DNA of 37,993 bases from Nitratifractor sp. (GCA_015488535.1 WFNP01000013.1:1-37993), one strand, 5' to 3'; positions 24,247-32,837 are shown, counted from the stretch's first letter. Notes: a model not told the origin generated them from the sequence alone. Translations and numbers: made by a program.

Positions 24247-25793
24247 ATCAAAATATTTTTGATATACAGGCTGAGAGCAATACGCTAAACAGGCTTCTTT
24301 GTGCAGTATTGGAAGGAGCAGAAGCCAGAGTAGTAGAGGTAGAAGCCTCTTTTACCAAAGGTTTACCAGGTTTTAGCGTAGTGGGACTTGCAAGTAGTGA
24401 TATACAAGAGTCCAAAGAGAGAGTAAAATCTGCCCTGCTAAATAATGGTTTTAAATTTCCTCCACTTAAAATAACAATAAATCTATCTCCAAGTGATTTA
24501 AAAAAGAGTGGCACACACCTTGATTTGTCCATAGCCCTTCTTATAGCATTGAGTGAAGAGAGTATTATCAAAGATGATATATTTGTCTTTGGAGAGCTTG
24601 GGCTTGATGGCAAAATCAAAAGTAGCTCATTTTTATTTCCTATAATCTTGTCTCTCAAAGAGCAGGGTAAAATCTCAAAAGCTATTGTTCCAAAAGATGC
24701 CATAGAGTTTTTGGAGCATATCCCTGATGTTGAGTTTATTCCGGTTGAGAAGTTATCAGAGGCTATAGAAGCTTTGATGAATCCAAATCAAAAAAACAGT
24801 GCAAGAATATATGATTATGACTCTACTGTTATAGAAATAAATGGTAAAAGATACCACTACAAACAGGAGTATTTGGAGGATTTTGCAGATATCAAAGGTC
24901 AAGAGGTAGCCAAAAGAGCGGCATTAATCTCTGCTGCTGGTATGCACAACTTTTTTATGGAAGGCTCACCGGGATGTGGCAAGAGTATGATAGCAAAGAG
25001 ATTGGTTTATATCTTGCCTCCAATGAGTGAAAAAGAGATACTCTCAGTAGCCAAACACAAATTTCTTGATGCTCAAAAGCCAAATTTCAAACCCATACGC
25101 CCATTTCGCTCACCTCACCACACTGCTACAACCGCTTCAATATTTGGAGGAGGCTCCGGAGTTGCCAAAATTGGAGAGGTAGCCTTGGCTCATTGCGGGA
25201 TACTCTTTTTTGATGAGTTGCCACACTTTAACAAAAACATATTGGAAGCTCTCAGAGAGCCTATGCAGGATAGAAGAGTAAATATAGCCAGAGTAAACAG
25301 TAAAATATCATATGATGCCGATTTTATGTTTGTGGCAGCTATGAATCCATGTCCTTGTGGCAATATGCTATCTAAAAAAAGGGTATGCAGATGCACAGAA
25401 GCAGAGATAAAAAGATATCGCAATAGATTATCTGACCCATTTTTGGATAGAATGGATATCTTTGTAGTTATGCAAGATGTAAAAGTAGAGGATAAAAAGG
25501 GGGAAGATTCAGCCTCTATGCACAAAAAGGTTATTGATGCTTTTATATTTCGCCACAACAGAGGGCAAAATATACCCAATGGCAAAATAAAAGAGAGTGA
25601 TATAGATAAGTTTATCACCTTGTCCAATGAAGCCCAAAATATTTTGGATAATGCCATAGAGAAATTTGCACTCTCTCACCGCTCAATAGTGAGTATCAAA
25701 AAGGTAGCCAGAACAATAGCTGATTTGGATAGTAGTCAAAATATCCAAAAAAAGCATATTTTAGAGGCATTAAGTTACAGACGAAGAAAATAG
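24219..25793 (+). CDS. YifB/ComM-family AAA+ protein (Mg-chelatase-like)
   Basis: A 524-residue AAA+ ATPase. The N-terminal domain (LLCAVLEGAEARVVEVEASFTKGLPGFSVVGLA...) is the ChlI-like ATPase-associated fold, followed by Walker A EGSPGCGKSMIAKRL, FRSPHHTATTASIFGGG, Walker B GILFFDELPHF, and a cysteine-rich CPCGN...RVCRC segment. ComM, the best studied member, is a helicase for branch migration during natural transformation, so it may work with the ComEC here. The start used is GTG at 24219, overlapping def by 28 bases; no ATG lies before the conserved region, so the exact start is uncertain. H. pylori has, as I recall, the same neighbour order. Confidence 0.9.
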   Translation: MEKETKEKVNQNIFDIQAESNTLNRLLCAVLEGAEARVVEVEASFTKGLPGFSVVGLASSDIQESKERVKSALLNNGFKFPPLKITINLSPSDLKKSGTHLDLSIALLIALSEESIIKDDIFVFGELGLDGKIKSSSFLFPIILSLKEQGKISKAIVPKDAIEFLEHIPDVEFIPVEKLSEAIEALMNPNQKNSARIYDYDSTVIEINGKRYHYKQEYLEDFADIKGQEVAKRAALISAAGMHNFFMEGSPGCGKSMIAKRLVYILPPMSEKEILSVAKHKFLDAQKPNFKPIRPFRSPHHTATTASIFGGGSGVAKIGEVALAHCGILFFDELPHFNKNILEALREPMQDRRVNIARVNSKISYDADFMFVAAMNPCPCGNMLSKKRVCRCTEAEIKRYRNRLSDPFLDRMDIFVVMQDVKVEDKKGEDSASMHKKVIDAFIFRHNRGQNIPNGKIKESDIDKFITLSNEAQNILDNAIEKFALSHRSIVSIKKVARTIADLDSSQNIQKKHILEALSYRRRK

Positions 25794-25803
25794 GAGTCTT
25801 TTT

Positions 25804-26376
25804 ATGTCATATTTTCCTGCATATATCAATTTGAAAGATAAAAAGATACTGCTTGTAGGTGGCGGTAATATAGCTACCGAAAAGCTTGAAAAACTGCTTG
25901 ATTTTACTACTGATATCACTGTGTTATCGATAGATTTTACTCCAACAATAGCAGAAATTATAAACAGTAATAATCTTTCTATACTAAAAAAAGAGTATCA
26001 AGAAGGTGATATCAAAGGGTATGATATAGTGGTAGTGGCAACTGATACTATACATTTGCATAAAGAGATATTTCAAGAAAGCAGAGATACCCGCATACTT
26101 GTAAATAGTGTAGATGATACACAATATTGTGATTTTATATTCCCTTCATATATCAAAAGAGGGGATTTGACAATATCATTTTCTACATCTGGAGCATCTC
26201 CTGCATTTGCCAAACATATACGAAGATATTTTGAAGATTTAATTCCTGATAACACCTCTGAATTTTTGAAAAAGATGAAAGATTTGAGAACTGTTTTGCC
26301 AAAAGGAAAAGAGAGAATGAAAAAATTTGATGAGATGGCAAAAAAGTTTATAGAAACCAACTTCAAAAAGAATTGA
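25804..26376 (+). CDS. Siroheme synthase N-terminal-like precorrin-2 dehydrogenase
   Basis: A 190-residue protein matching the Met8p/CysG N-terminal module that oxidises precorrin-2 to sirohydrochlorin with NAD and may insert iron. The Rossmann motif is near the N-terminus (KKILLVGGGNIATEKLEKLL, about 13-32), then VVVATDT, NSVDDTQYCDFIFPSYIKRGDLTISFSTSGASPAFAKHIRRYFE, which includes the catalytic Asp region. The C-terminal uroporphyrinogen methyltransferase of CysG is absent, so a separate CobA/HemD-type partner is needed. It ends 64 bases before the FNR-box operon; siroheme or heme d1 supply would suit nitrite or sulfite reduction. Confidence 0.9.
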   Translation: MSYFPAYINLKDKKILLVGGGNIATEKLEKLLDFTTDITVLSIDFTPTIAEIINSNNLSILKKEYQEGDIKGYDIVVVATDTIHLHKEIFQESRDTRILVNSVDDTQYCDFIFPSYIKRGDLTISFSTSGASPAFAKHIRRYFEDLIPDNTSEFLKKMKDLRTVLPKGKERMKKFDEMAKKFIETNFKKN

Positions 26377-26386
26377 TTTATATCAA
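26373..26386. promoter_or_regulatory. FNR/CRP-type operator, perfect palindrome
   Basis: TTGATTTATATCAA is an exact match to the FNR consensus TTGAT-N4-ATCAA. It lies just after the end of the precorrin-2 dehydrogenase gene. Its centre (26379.5) is 41.5 bases upstream of the transcription start predicted from the -10 at 26409-26414 (about 26421), the standard class II activator position. This is known geometry for FNR/CRP proteins; which regulator binds is inference. Confidence 0.65.
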
Positions 26387-26408
26387 GATAATTTCAGCTT
26401 ATAAGCTC

Positions 26409-26414
26409 TATAAT
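26409..26414 (+). promoter_or_regulatory. -10 element of the 26441-28347 operon
   Basis: Perfect TATAAT, 27 bases before the ATG, downstream of the FNR-type palindrome. AGGAG stands 5 bases before the ATG. Confidence 0.6.
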
Positions 26415-26440
26415 GCACAAAATTTTAAATAGGAGTAAAT

Positions 26441-26782
26441 ATGTCTGATTTACAAAAAGAGAAAATTGAGGTAGCAGGAGCAACAGTTGATTTTTATAAA
26501 TACAATGAAGGTGATGTAGAAGTTTATGAGTTTGATACATCAAGATGTGGTCCGCCAGAACCAATGGTAAATGCTATGGCAGGTCTTAAAATGATAGATG
26601 GAGCAAATAAAAAGCTGGTTATGATAAACCATAAAAAACCTATGGGATTACTCAATAAAATAGGTGAAAATTATAATATCAGTGATGAAACTCTGGAAGA
26701 TGGAAGAGTCAAATTAATCTTTACATACAAAGAGGGTGCGAGTGAAAAAGCCAATCTAAATGATTCAGCCTGTCACGGATAA
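26441..26782 (+). CDS. DUF2249/TusA-fold-like small protein
   Basis: A 113-residue soluble protein. The core (about 26-100) resembles DUF2249 and TusA-type proteins: FDTSRCGPPEPMVNAMAGLK followed by ANKKLVMINHKKPMGLLNKI. TusA carries a sulfur on the cysteine of a Cys-Pro-x-Pro motif, and the present Cys36-Gly-Pro-Pro-Glu-Pro is reminiscent of it, though not identical. The protein ends in Asp-Ser-Ala-Cys-His-Gly, a second Cys/His site. DUF2249 proteins often neighbour denitrification and NO-related genes. It leads an operon with a polytopic membrane protein and a DUF59 protein. A role as sulfur or metal carrier is inference. Confidence 0.75.
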   Translation: MSDLQKEKIEVAGATVDFYKYNEGDVEVYEFDTSRCGPPEPMVNAMAGLKMIDGANKKLVMINHKKPMGLLNKIGENYNISDETLEDGRVKLIFTYKEGASEKANLNDSACHG

Positions 26783-26788
26783 GAGGCT

Positions 26789-28027
26789 ATGTTTTCAGTT
26801 TCAAGGGATTATGCACCTCCATTTACAATGATTGCCCCGTTTTTCATAATCGGGTCAATTTTTTTCTTTGTTGGTAGTATATTTCTACTCTTCTTACACC
26901 CTCAAAATGGTCATTTTGATCCAATGATTGCCGGGTGGATACATTGGTATCTGCTTGGTTTTGTGATGATGATAATATTTGGAGCAATGGCTCAACTTAT
27001 ACCGGTAGTTGTAGAGGTAGGGCATCACTCAGTAGATTTATACTATGTGATATGGCCAATGCTTACAGTAGGGACTCTGCTTATGGTATTGGGATTTTGG
27101 CACTATTCTGCGGTATTACCTTACGGTGGCTTGTTGGTGCTTACTACTATGCTTATATATCTGTATGATACATTGATGACTCTTAAAAAGGCAGAAAATA
27201 TCACTATGACAGTCAAAACTGCCGTAGCTGCCAATCTGTTTTTGACTCTTGGTATCATAGTGGGATTTATTATGACACTGGCAATTGGTGCGGGTGTGAA
27301 TATAGATATATCATGGTGGCTTGATACTCATGCCATGCTTGTATTGATTGGATATGTAACATTGACTATAATGGGATTATCACTTATTCTTTTGCCAATG
27401 TTTGGACTTGCTCACGGATTTGATGAAAAGCCTATAAAAAGAGCTTTTAATTTGACAGTAGCAGGTGTGATACTACATCTATTATCTACTATTACAGGAT
27501 TTGGTTTTGGTAGAGAATTGGCAGTTTTAATGGTAGTAGTGGCTATTGGATATTATCTGTATCAGATATATCTCATTTATAGTGTAAGAGCTAGAAAAGA
27601 GAATGATATATGGGCTAAATCTATGTTTTTTGCCTATACTTCACTTGTGATAGCTTCAATACTCGGTATAGTTTCCATTTTTATAAAAAATGAGCATATA
27701 GTGTTGGCATCAGCATGGTTTATGATAGCCGGATTTATAACATTTTTAATTACCGGACATCTTTATAAAATTATTCCGTTTTTGGTATGGTTTGAGAGAT
27801 ACAGTCCGCTTGTAGGTAAGCAAAGGGTTCCTATGCTTCATGAAATGTATCCCAAAAAGATGGCTGATTGGGAGTTTTATTTTACATCTTTTGGTGTAGT
27901 GATAGCCGGAGTTGGGATACTTTTTGGAATTGATGATTTATATCACGGTGGAGTAGCACTCTTTATAGCCGGTGCAGGTTTTATGCTGTTTAGTGTCAAA
28001 TGGATGCTAAGTTTTGGGAAAAAGTGA
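26789..28027 (+). CDS. Polytopic heme-copper oxidase subunit I-like / NnrS-like membrane protein
   Basis: A 412-residue protein with about 11-12 hydrophobic helices and short loops. Histidines lie in or beside helices: His52 (GWIHWYLLGF), His79-His80, His105, His181 (WWLDTHAMLVLIGY), His209, and His324 (ITGHLYKIIPFLVWFERY). This pattern resembles subunit I of cytochrome oxidases and NnrS proteins, which bind heme, but the full set of copper ligands of oxidases is not evident to me. Annotations for such proteins vary. It begins 6 bases after the DUF2249 gene, with AAGAGG as binding site. It could be a heme-copper protein protecting from NO or acting in respiration. Its function is not established by sequence alone. 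Confidence 0.65.
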   Translation: MFSVSRDYAPPFTMIAPFFIIGSIFFFVGSIFLLFLHPQNGHFDPMIAGWIHWYLLGFVMMIIFGAMAQLIPVVVEVGHHSVDLYYVIWPMLTVGTLLMVLGFWHYSAVLPYGGLLVLTTMLIYLYDTLMTLKKAENITMTVKTAVAANLFLTLGIIVGFIMTLAIGAGVNIDISWWLDTHAMLVLIGYVTLTIMGLSLILLPMFGLAHGFDEKPIKRAFNLTVAGVILHLLSTITGFGFGRELAVLMVVVAIGYYLYQIYLIYSVRARKENDIWAKSMFFAYTSLVIASILGIVSIFIKNEHIVLASAWFMIAGFITFLITGHLYKIIPFLVWFERYSPLVGKQRVPMLHEMYPKKMADWEFYFTSFGVVIAGVGILFGIDDLYHGGVALFIAGAGFMLFSVKWMLSFGKK

Positions 28028-28035
28028 GGTAAAAG

Positions 28036-28347
28036 ATGTGTAATATAACAAAAGAGCAAGTATATGATGCAATCAGTAATGTAATAGATCCGGAAGTTGG
28101 CTTCAATCTTGTAGAGATGGGGTTGATATATGATGCAATTATAGATGATGATTGTAATGTAAAAGTGGTAATGACTCTATCAACCAGAGGTTGCCCACTA
28201 CACCAAATGCTAACTCAATGGGTAAAAGATGCTGTTGAGATGAGAGTAGATGGTGTAAAGAGTGTAGATATAGAAGTGGTTTGGGAGCCGGAGTGGAATA
28301 TCTCAATGGCTGATGATAATGTTAAAAAGGCTCTTGGAGCTTTATAA
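28036..28347 (+). CDS. DUF59/MIP18-type metal-sulfur cluster assembly factor (SufT/PaaD-like)
   Basis: A 103-residue protein of the DUF59 family. The signature DPEVGFNLVEMGLIYDAIID (about 18-37) and the cysteine in TLSTRGCPLHQML (Cys53) are in place, as is VVWEPEWNISM at the C-terminus. Family members help mature iron-sulfur proteins (SufT, human CIAO2) or oxygenases (PaaD). Here it closes the FNR-box operon, 8 bases after the membrane-protein gene, so it may mature a metal cofactor needed by its neighbour. That link is inference. It is smaller than Suf/NifU-type scaffolds and there is no sufBCD nearby. Confidence 0.86.
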   Translation: MCNITKEQVYDAISNVIDPEVGFNLVEMGLIYDAIIDDDCNVKVVMTLSTRGCPLHQMLTQWVKDAVEMRVDGVKSVDIEVVWEPEWNISMADDNVKKALGAL

Positions 28348-28355
28348 AATCTATT

Positions 28356-28379
28356 GGATATTGTCACTTGGCAATATCC
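28356..28379. terminator. Bidirectional hairpin between the DUF59 gene and lgt
   Basis: An 8-base perfect stem (GGATATTG / CAATATCC) with an 8-base loop lies between two convergent genes and includes the lgt stop codon. On the minus strand it is followed by AATAGATTTTAT, a moderate T-rich tract; on the plus strand there is none. Confidence 0.4.
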
Positions 28380-29149
28380 CTTGTGTAACCATATATTGTC
28401 ATAGCAATACCGGCTATGATAAACGGAATACTCAAAAGCTGACCGACATTTAATCCCAATCCTGTAGTATAATCTGCCTGAGGCAGTTTTAAATACTCCA
28501 AAACAAATCTGACACTAAATACCATGGTAAAAAACATACCTGTTAGAAACCATGGATTTTTTGTTTGAGCATATCGTTTATAGAGTATCCACATTATGAG
28601 TAGAATTATCAGGTATGATACGGCTTCGTATAGTTGCACAGGATGTCTTGGGAGCATATCATATCTCTCAAAGATTACAGCCCATGGCAAAGATGAAGTT
28701 TTACCCAATATCTCAGAGTTGAAAAAGTTTCCTATTCTAACTGATGCAGCAAACAATCCACCCACGACACTCAATCTAGACAGTAGCCATGATAGTGAGA
28801 GGTGTTGTTTTTTTGCAAAAATATATGAAGCTATTATAGCTCCTATCAAACCACCATGACTTGCCAGTCCACCTTTCCAGATATATAGTATCTCCATAGG
28901 GTGAGAGAGATAATAATCAGGTTCATATATCAGACAGTGAGCCAATCTTGCTCCTGTTACTATACCTATTGCCAAATACAATAATAATTCATCAGCTATA
29001 TCTGGATTTTTTCCTTCTTGTTTCAGAATATATTTAAACAGATACAATCCCCCCAACAGCCCACCTGCAAAAAACAGACCATACCAGTGTATGCTGATAT
29101 ATCCAGCCGAAAACATTAAAGGATTGGCATTCCATATGATATGACTCAT
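28364..29149 (-). CDS. lgt: Prolipoprotein diacylglyceryl transferase
   Basis: It transfers diacylglycerol from phosphatidylglycerol to the lipobox cysteine of prolipoproteins, such as the L,D-transpeptidase lipoprotein in this window. A 261-residue protein with about seven membrane helices; the signatures GGLASHGGLIGA (catalytic His region) and RIGNFFNSEILGKTSSLPWAVIF are intact, and RHPVQLYEAVSY is present. AAAGG stands 7 bases before the ATG. It is monocistronic and diverges from mobA. Confidence 0.95.
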   Translation of the reverse strand: MSHIIWNANPLMFSAGYISIHWYGLFFAGGLLGGLYLFKYILKQEGKNPDIADELLLYLAIGIVTGARLAHCLIYEPDYYLSHPMEILYIWKGGLASHGGLIGAIIASYIFAKKQHLSLSWLLSRLSVVGGLFAASVRIGNFFNSEILGKTSSLPWAVIFERYDMLPRHPVQLYEAVSYLIILLIMWILYKRYAQTKNPWFLTGMFFTMVFSVRFVLEYLKLPQADYTTGLGLNVGQLLSIPFIIAGIAMTIYGYTRDIAK

Positions 29150-29301
29150 TTTATACCTTTTTTATCTATTTTAGCGTGAGATTGTAACTGATATTACTCC
29201 CAAAAGAACTTTAGATTTATATATACTTTTTCTTAGAGTAGTAAATGATGCTTTTATCTGTTAGAATAAGCCTATAAATAATACAATATGGGAGAGAGTA
29301 T

Positions 29302-29868
29302 ATGGTAAAAAGTGCTGTTATTTTAGCTGGAGGAAAAAGCAGCAGAATGGGAGAAGACAAAGCACTTTTGCCATTTGGAGTCGAACAGAGTCTGGCACTT
29401 TACCAATACAAACGATTATCAAAATATTTCGATAGAGTTTATATCAGCTCAAAAAATAACAAATTCAATACCGATGTGAATATTATAGAAGACAGGATAT
29501 CGGATATCTCATCTCCTATGGTGGCACTACAAGCCATACTGTCATATATTGAGGGAGAATCGGTATTTATACTGGGTGTGGATATGCCTTTTGTATCAAA
29601 AGAGGTTATAGACAGACTCATTCAACAATATACAATTAACAGTAATAAAATCATAGCGGCAAAATCTCCCAATGGATTGGAGCCTCTGTCTGCCATATAC
29701 CCAAAATCCATACTTCCGATTGTAGAAGATTTATTAAACAGACAAGAGCATAGATTACATACTCTGCTTAGCCTTGCAGATACAGAGTATGTCTATTTTG
29801 AAGATAGAGATGCCTTTCTCAATCTAAACAGACCCTCTGATTATGAGAAAGCCAAGATGATGATGTAG
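29302..29868 (+). CDS. mobA: Molybdenum cofactor guanylyltransferase
   Basis: It attaches GMP to molybdopterin to form the bis-MGD used by nitrate, formate and similar reductases. The 188-residue protein has the nucleotide-binding start AVILAGGKSSRMGEDKALLPF, then VDMPFVSKEVIDRL and SPNGLEPLSAIYP, as in MobA; a lysine and DMPF Asp bind GTP and metal. GGGAGAGAG precedes the ATG. The two moeA-type genes lie only 3 kb away, separated by miaB and nusA. Confidence 0.93.
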   Translation: MVKSAVILAGGKSSRMGEDKALLPFGVEQSLALYQYKRLSKYFDRVYISSKNNKFNTDVNIIEDRISDISSPMVALQAILSYIEGESVFILGVDMPFVSKEVIDRLIQQYTINSNKIIAAKSPNGLEPLSAIYPKSILPIVEDLLNRQEHRLHTLLSLADTEYVYFEDRDAFLNLNRPSDYEKAKMMM

Positions 29869-29889
29869 TATTAAAGCTCTGACTTCTTT

Positions 29890-31197
29890 TTAAGATTTGA
29901 TTATTTTTCCAAACAGTGTAGTCAAAGAAGCTTTTTCTATCTTGACATCTTTTATTTGACCGAGTAGCTCTTCACTGCCATCTACCATAGTAAGTCTGCC
30001 TGTGGCTGTTCTGCCGGCTACTTTGCCTCCACTTTTGAGTTCTTCAAAATAGACCTCTTCTGTCTCTCCTATTCTGGATTGCATAATCTCATCTTGTATC
30101 TCTCTGTGTCTAGCTTGTAGCCTGGTAAGTCTCTCAGATGCTATCTCATCAGGCACCTGATCTTCATACTCTGCTGCTGCGGTATGTGGGCGTGGAGAGT
30201 ATTTGAATGAAAACAGCTGGTCAAATCGCACCTTTTCCAATACATCCATCGTATCTGCAAAGTCTTCATCACTCTCACCAGGAAAACCTACGATGATATC
30301 GGTAGAGATAGCTACATTTGGCACCATTTGGCGGATTTTGTGACATCTGTCTAAAAACCACTCTTTGCTGTATCCTCTCTTCATACGCTTGAGCAGTTGT
30401 GTAGAGCCACTTTGCAAAGGGACATGTATTTGAGGGCATACTTTTGGATTGTCGGCAAACTCTTGTAAAAACTCATCATCCATATGTAGAGGATGTGGAG
30501 ATGTAAATCTGATTCTCTCAAGTCCATCTACTTGGGAAACTTCTCTTAAAAGCTCAGTGAAATTTTTGGCTCCACTCTCTCCTGAGCCAAATCTTCTGCC
30601 ATAGTTATTGACATTTTGTCCTAGCAGTACCACCTCTTTTACACCGCTTGATACAGCTCTTTCAACCTCTTTTACTATGATAGAAGAGGGGATGGAGAGT
30701 TCTTCTCCTCTGGTAGCCGGGACTATACAGAATGTACACTGTTTGTCACACCCTATGGAGATATTTACAAGAGCTTTGTATCTGTTGCTTCTGTAGTCGC
30801 TGAAGTCATATGTAGTCTCATCATGCTCTGTTGATATCTCTACGGCATGATGAGTATCTACTACCTGAGTGATTTTAGATACATTTCTGGCACCCAAAAC
30901 GAAATCGACTTCAGGAACTCTTTTGATAATCTCTTCTCCGAGATGACTGGCTGTGCATCCGGTTACACCGATTTTGGCACCATCTTTCCTCTTCTTTTTG
31001 AATACTCCGATTTCAGAGAAGAGTTTGGCTACAGGCTTTTCACGCACAGAGCAAGTATTTATCAAAATAAGGTCTGCATCCTCCATTTTGTCTGTAAGCT
31101 CGTAATCTTTCTTCTCTCCAAGCTCGGCTATAATATGCTCACTGTCTCGGACATTCATAGCACATCCGAGAGTCTCTATATATAATTTTTTACTCAC
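29890..31197 (-). CDS. miaB: tRNA-2-methylthio-N6-dimethylallyladenosine synthase MiaB
   Basis: A radical SAM methylthiotransferase acting on A37 of tRNAs. Three cysteines of the N-terminal UPF0004 domain ([33 protein letters not shown]) hold one iron-sulfur cluster; the radical SAM motif is Cys-x3-Cys-x2-Cys (CDKQCTFC, about 150-157); a C-terminal TRAM domain (about 370-434) ends the 435 residues. The family is divided into MiaB and MtaB/RimO; the SVREKP segment and length fit MiaB. Its start overlaps the upstream HP0268-family stop by 4 bases, so the two are coupled, as in H. pylori. Confidence 0.95.
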   Translation of the reverse strand: MSKKLYIETLGCAMNVRDSEHIIAELGEKKDYELTDKMEDADLILINTCSVREKPVAKLFSEIGVFKKKRKDGAKIGVTGCTASHLGEEIIKRVPEVDFVLGARNVSKITQVVDTHHAVEISTEHDETTYDFSDYRSNRYKALVNISIGCDKQCTFCIVPATRGEELSIPSSIIVKEVERAVSSGVKEVVLLGQNVNNYGRRFGSGESGAKNFTELLREVSQVDGLERIRFTSPHPLHMDDEFLQEFADNPKVCPQIHVPLQSGSTQLLKRMKRGYSKEWFLDRCHKIRQMVPNVAISTDIIVGFPGESDEDFADTMDVLEKVRFDQLFSFKYSPRPHTAAAEYEDQVPDEIASERLTRLQARHREIQDEIMQSRIGETEEVYFEELKSGGKVAGRTATGRLTMVDGSEELLGQIKDVKIEKASLTTLFGKIIKS

Positions 31198-31433
31198 TGG
31201 ACTATATGCACCTCATAGATATACTCATCTTCATTGAGTCCGTATTTGACCTCTCTCATATATACATTAAAATCTTTCTCTTCAAAGTATTTTATAAGCT
31301 CCATAATCTCTTTGTGGCTGTTGTCTTTGTCAAAATAGAATATCGATTTCTTTGGAAGCATCTCTTCTATTTTTGCCAACTCTATTGTCTTTGGCTTTGA
31401 TTTCAGTGTTGTTCTGGCTAATTTGAGTTTCAT
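31194..31433 (-). CDS. HP0268-family small protein (Smr-like nuclease)
   Basis: A 79-residue protein that I recognise as the H. pylori HP0268 family: [26 protein letters not shown]... and [50 protein letters not shown] align in pattern with HP0268. HP0268 has been described as a nicking endonuclease and purine-specific ribonuclease with a small alpha/beta fold. Conservation of this gene upstream of miaB, with a 4-base overlap, suggests a link to tRNA or RNA handling, which is inference. Ribosome binding site GAAAGGAT. Confidence 0.8.
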   Translation of the reverse strand: MKLKLARTTLKSKPKTIELAKIEEMLPKKSIFYFDKDNSHKEIMELIKYFEEKDFNVYMREVKYGLNEDEYIYEVHIVQ

Positions 31434-31666
31434 TTATATATATCCTTTCATTGATGAGAAACGGATATAACCGCCTCCGCATATCTGATACTCTTCTATC
31501 CGAATAACCATAATCCGGTAGTATTGTGTAAAATTATACTTAATTTACCGTAAAGCTACAATAAGATAAAATAATATTCTCCAAAAAGAGTAAAATCCTG
31601 CACAAATCGTAATCATTTTGAATGTAATAGCTGTATGTTGTGTAAAAATATAGAAGGAATAATGAA
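31434..31666. promoter_or_regulatory. Divergent spacer HP0268-family gene / nusA
   Basis: A 233-base region without a gene. On the minus strand TATAAT at 31533-31538 could start the HP0268-miaB transcript with a 90-base leader. Arms CGGATA (31462-31467) and TATCCG (31497-31502) could pair in it. For nusA, a -10 is not clear, but GAAGGAAT precedes its ATG by about 8 bases. No tRNA or other RNA gene is evident. Confidence 0.4.
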
Positions 31667-32803
31667 ATGGAAAAAATATTAAATATTATTGAAGCTATGG
31701 CACATGAGAAGAATTTATCCATAGACAGTGTAATAGAGGCATTTAAAGAAGCAGTAATCAGAACAGTCAAAAGACTTGCCGGAGAAGAGGGTAACTATGA
31801 AGTGGTAGTAGATAGAGATACCCAAAAATACAATATATACAGAGTAGTTACCGTAGTGGCGGATGATGATTCCAGATTGGAAAATGAGCCTGATAACTAT
31901 ATGAGTGTATCTGAAGCTCAAAAGTATGATGAGGATATTGAAGAGGGTGACCAGATTCGCACCGAATTTCACCTCGAAGATTACGGCAGAACAGCAGCAT
32001 CCAATCTCTTCAGAGAGTTGGAGTATCATATCCAACGCCGTATAGAGCAGGATCTGTTTGAAAAATACAGATCAAAAGTTGGCTCTATCGTCATCGGAAC
32101 TGTGAGTCGAATAGATGATGATGAGAATACTTATATAGAGATAGGTGAAATAAAAGGTATTCTCTCCAAAAGAAACAGAATAAAAGGCGAATCTTTCAAA
32201 ATAGGAGATACGGTAAAAGCATTGCTTAGATTTGTATCTATAGATCCAAAATACGGAATGCATCTTGAACTCACCCGAACAGCACCCAAATTTTTGGAAG
32301 AGTTGATGAGAAGAGAGGTCCCAGAAATTCAGGATAGAACTGTAGAAATCGTCGGCAGTGCCAGAATACCGGGAGAGAGAGCAAAAATAGCACTCAAAAC
32401 TGACAGGGCAGATGTAGATCCAATAGGTGCTGCCGTTGGTCAAAGAGGTGTCAGAATAAATGCAGTAAGCGAAGAGCTAAACGGTGAGAATATCGACTGT
32501 ATAGAGTATTCTGCAATCCCTGAAATATATATTACAAGAGCATTATCTCCTGCGGTAGTGCAGAATGTTCAGATTGAAAATAAAAATACATCTCAACAAA
32601 AAGCAATAGTGAAAATCACCAAAGACCAGAAAGCCAAAGCTATCGGCAAAAGCGGTATCAATATACGCTTAGCTTCCATGCTGACAAAGTATCAGATAGA
32701 ATTACAAGAGGTAGAAGGCAGTGTCCAGAGTGATGATACTTCACATGGCAGTGAACAGCCAAAAACAAATGACTTGACTGCACTTGCAAATCTATTCAAG
32801 TGA
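31667..32803 (+). CDS. nusA: Transcription termination/antitermination protein NusA
   Basis: It binds RNA polymerase and nascent RNA and tunes pausing and termination. A 378-residue protein with N-terminal polymerase-binding domain (about 1-125), S1 domain (about 130-200, SIVIGTVSRIDDDENTYIEIG), and two KH domains (GAAVGQRGVRINAVSEEL, and AIGKSGINIRLASMLTKY). The acidic C-terminal repeats of E. coli NusA are absent, as in other Campylobacterota. It is not beside infB or rimP, the usual neighbours elsewhere; that separation is common in this phylum. Confidence 0.96.
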   Translation: MEKILNIIEAMAHEKNLSIDSVIEAFKEAVIRTVKRLAGEEGNYEVVVDRDTQKYNIYRVVTVVADDDSRLENEPDNYMSVSEAQKYDEDIEEGDQIRTEFHLEDYGRTAASNLFRELEYHIQRRIEQDLFEKYRSKVGSIVIGTVSRIDDDENTYIEIGEIKGILSKRNRIKGESFKIGDTVKALLRFVSIDPKYGMHLELTRTAPKFLEELMRREVPEIQDRTVEIVGSARIPGERAKIALKTDRADVDPIGAAVGQRGVRINAVSEELNGENIDCIEYSAIPEIYITRALSPAVVQNVQIENKNTSQQKAIVKITKDQKAKAIGKSGINIRLASMLTKYQIELQEVEGSVQSDDTSHGSEQPKTNDLTALANLFK

Positions 32804-32837
32804 TAAGCAAACACTTTAAGATTTGTTATGCTTTCAA

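Noticed and set aside
25190-25657. 155-codon minus-strand ORF opposite yifB
   Set aside because: Covers the Walker B and cysteine regions of YifB in reverse; no binding site and unlikely composition.
31441-31550. Possible tRNA or riboswitch before the HP0268-family gene
   Set aside because: GC-rich patches and short inverted arms occur, but no T-loop or acceptor stem, and no match to a riboswitch class I know.
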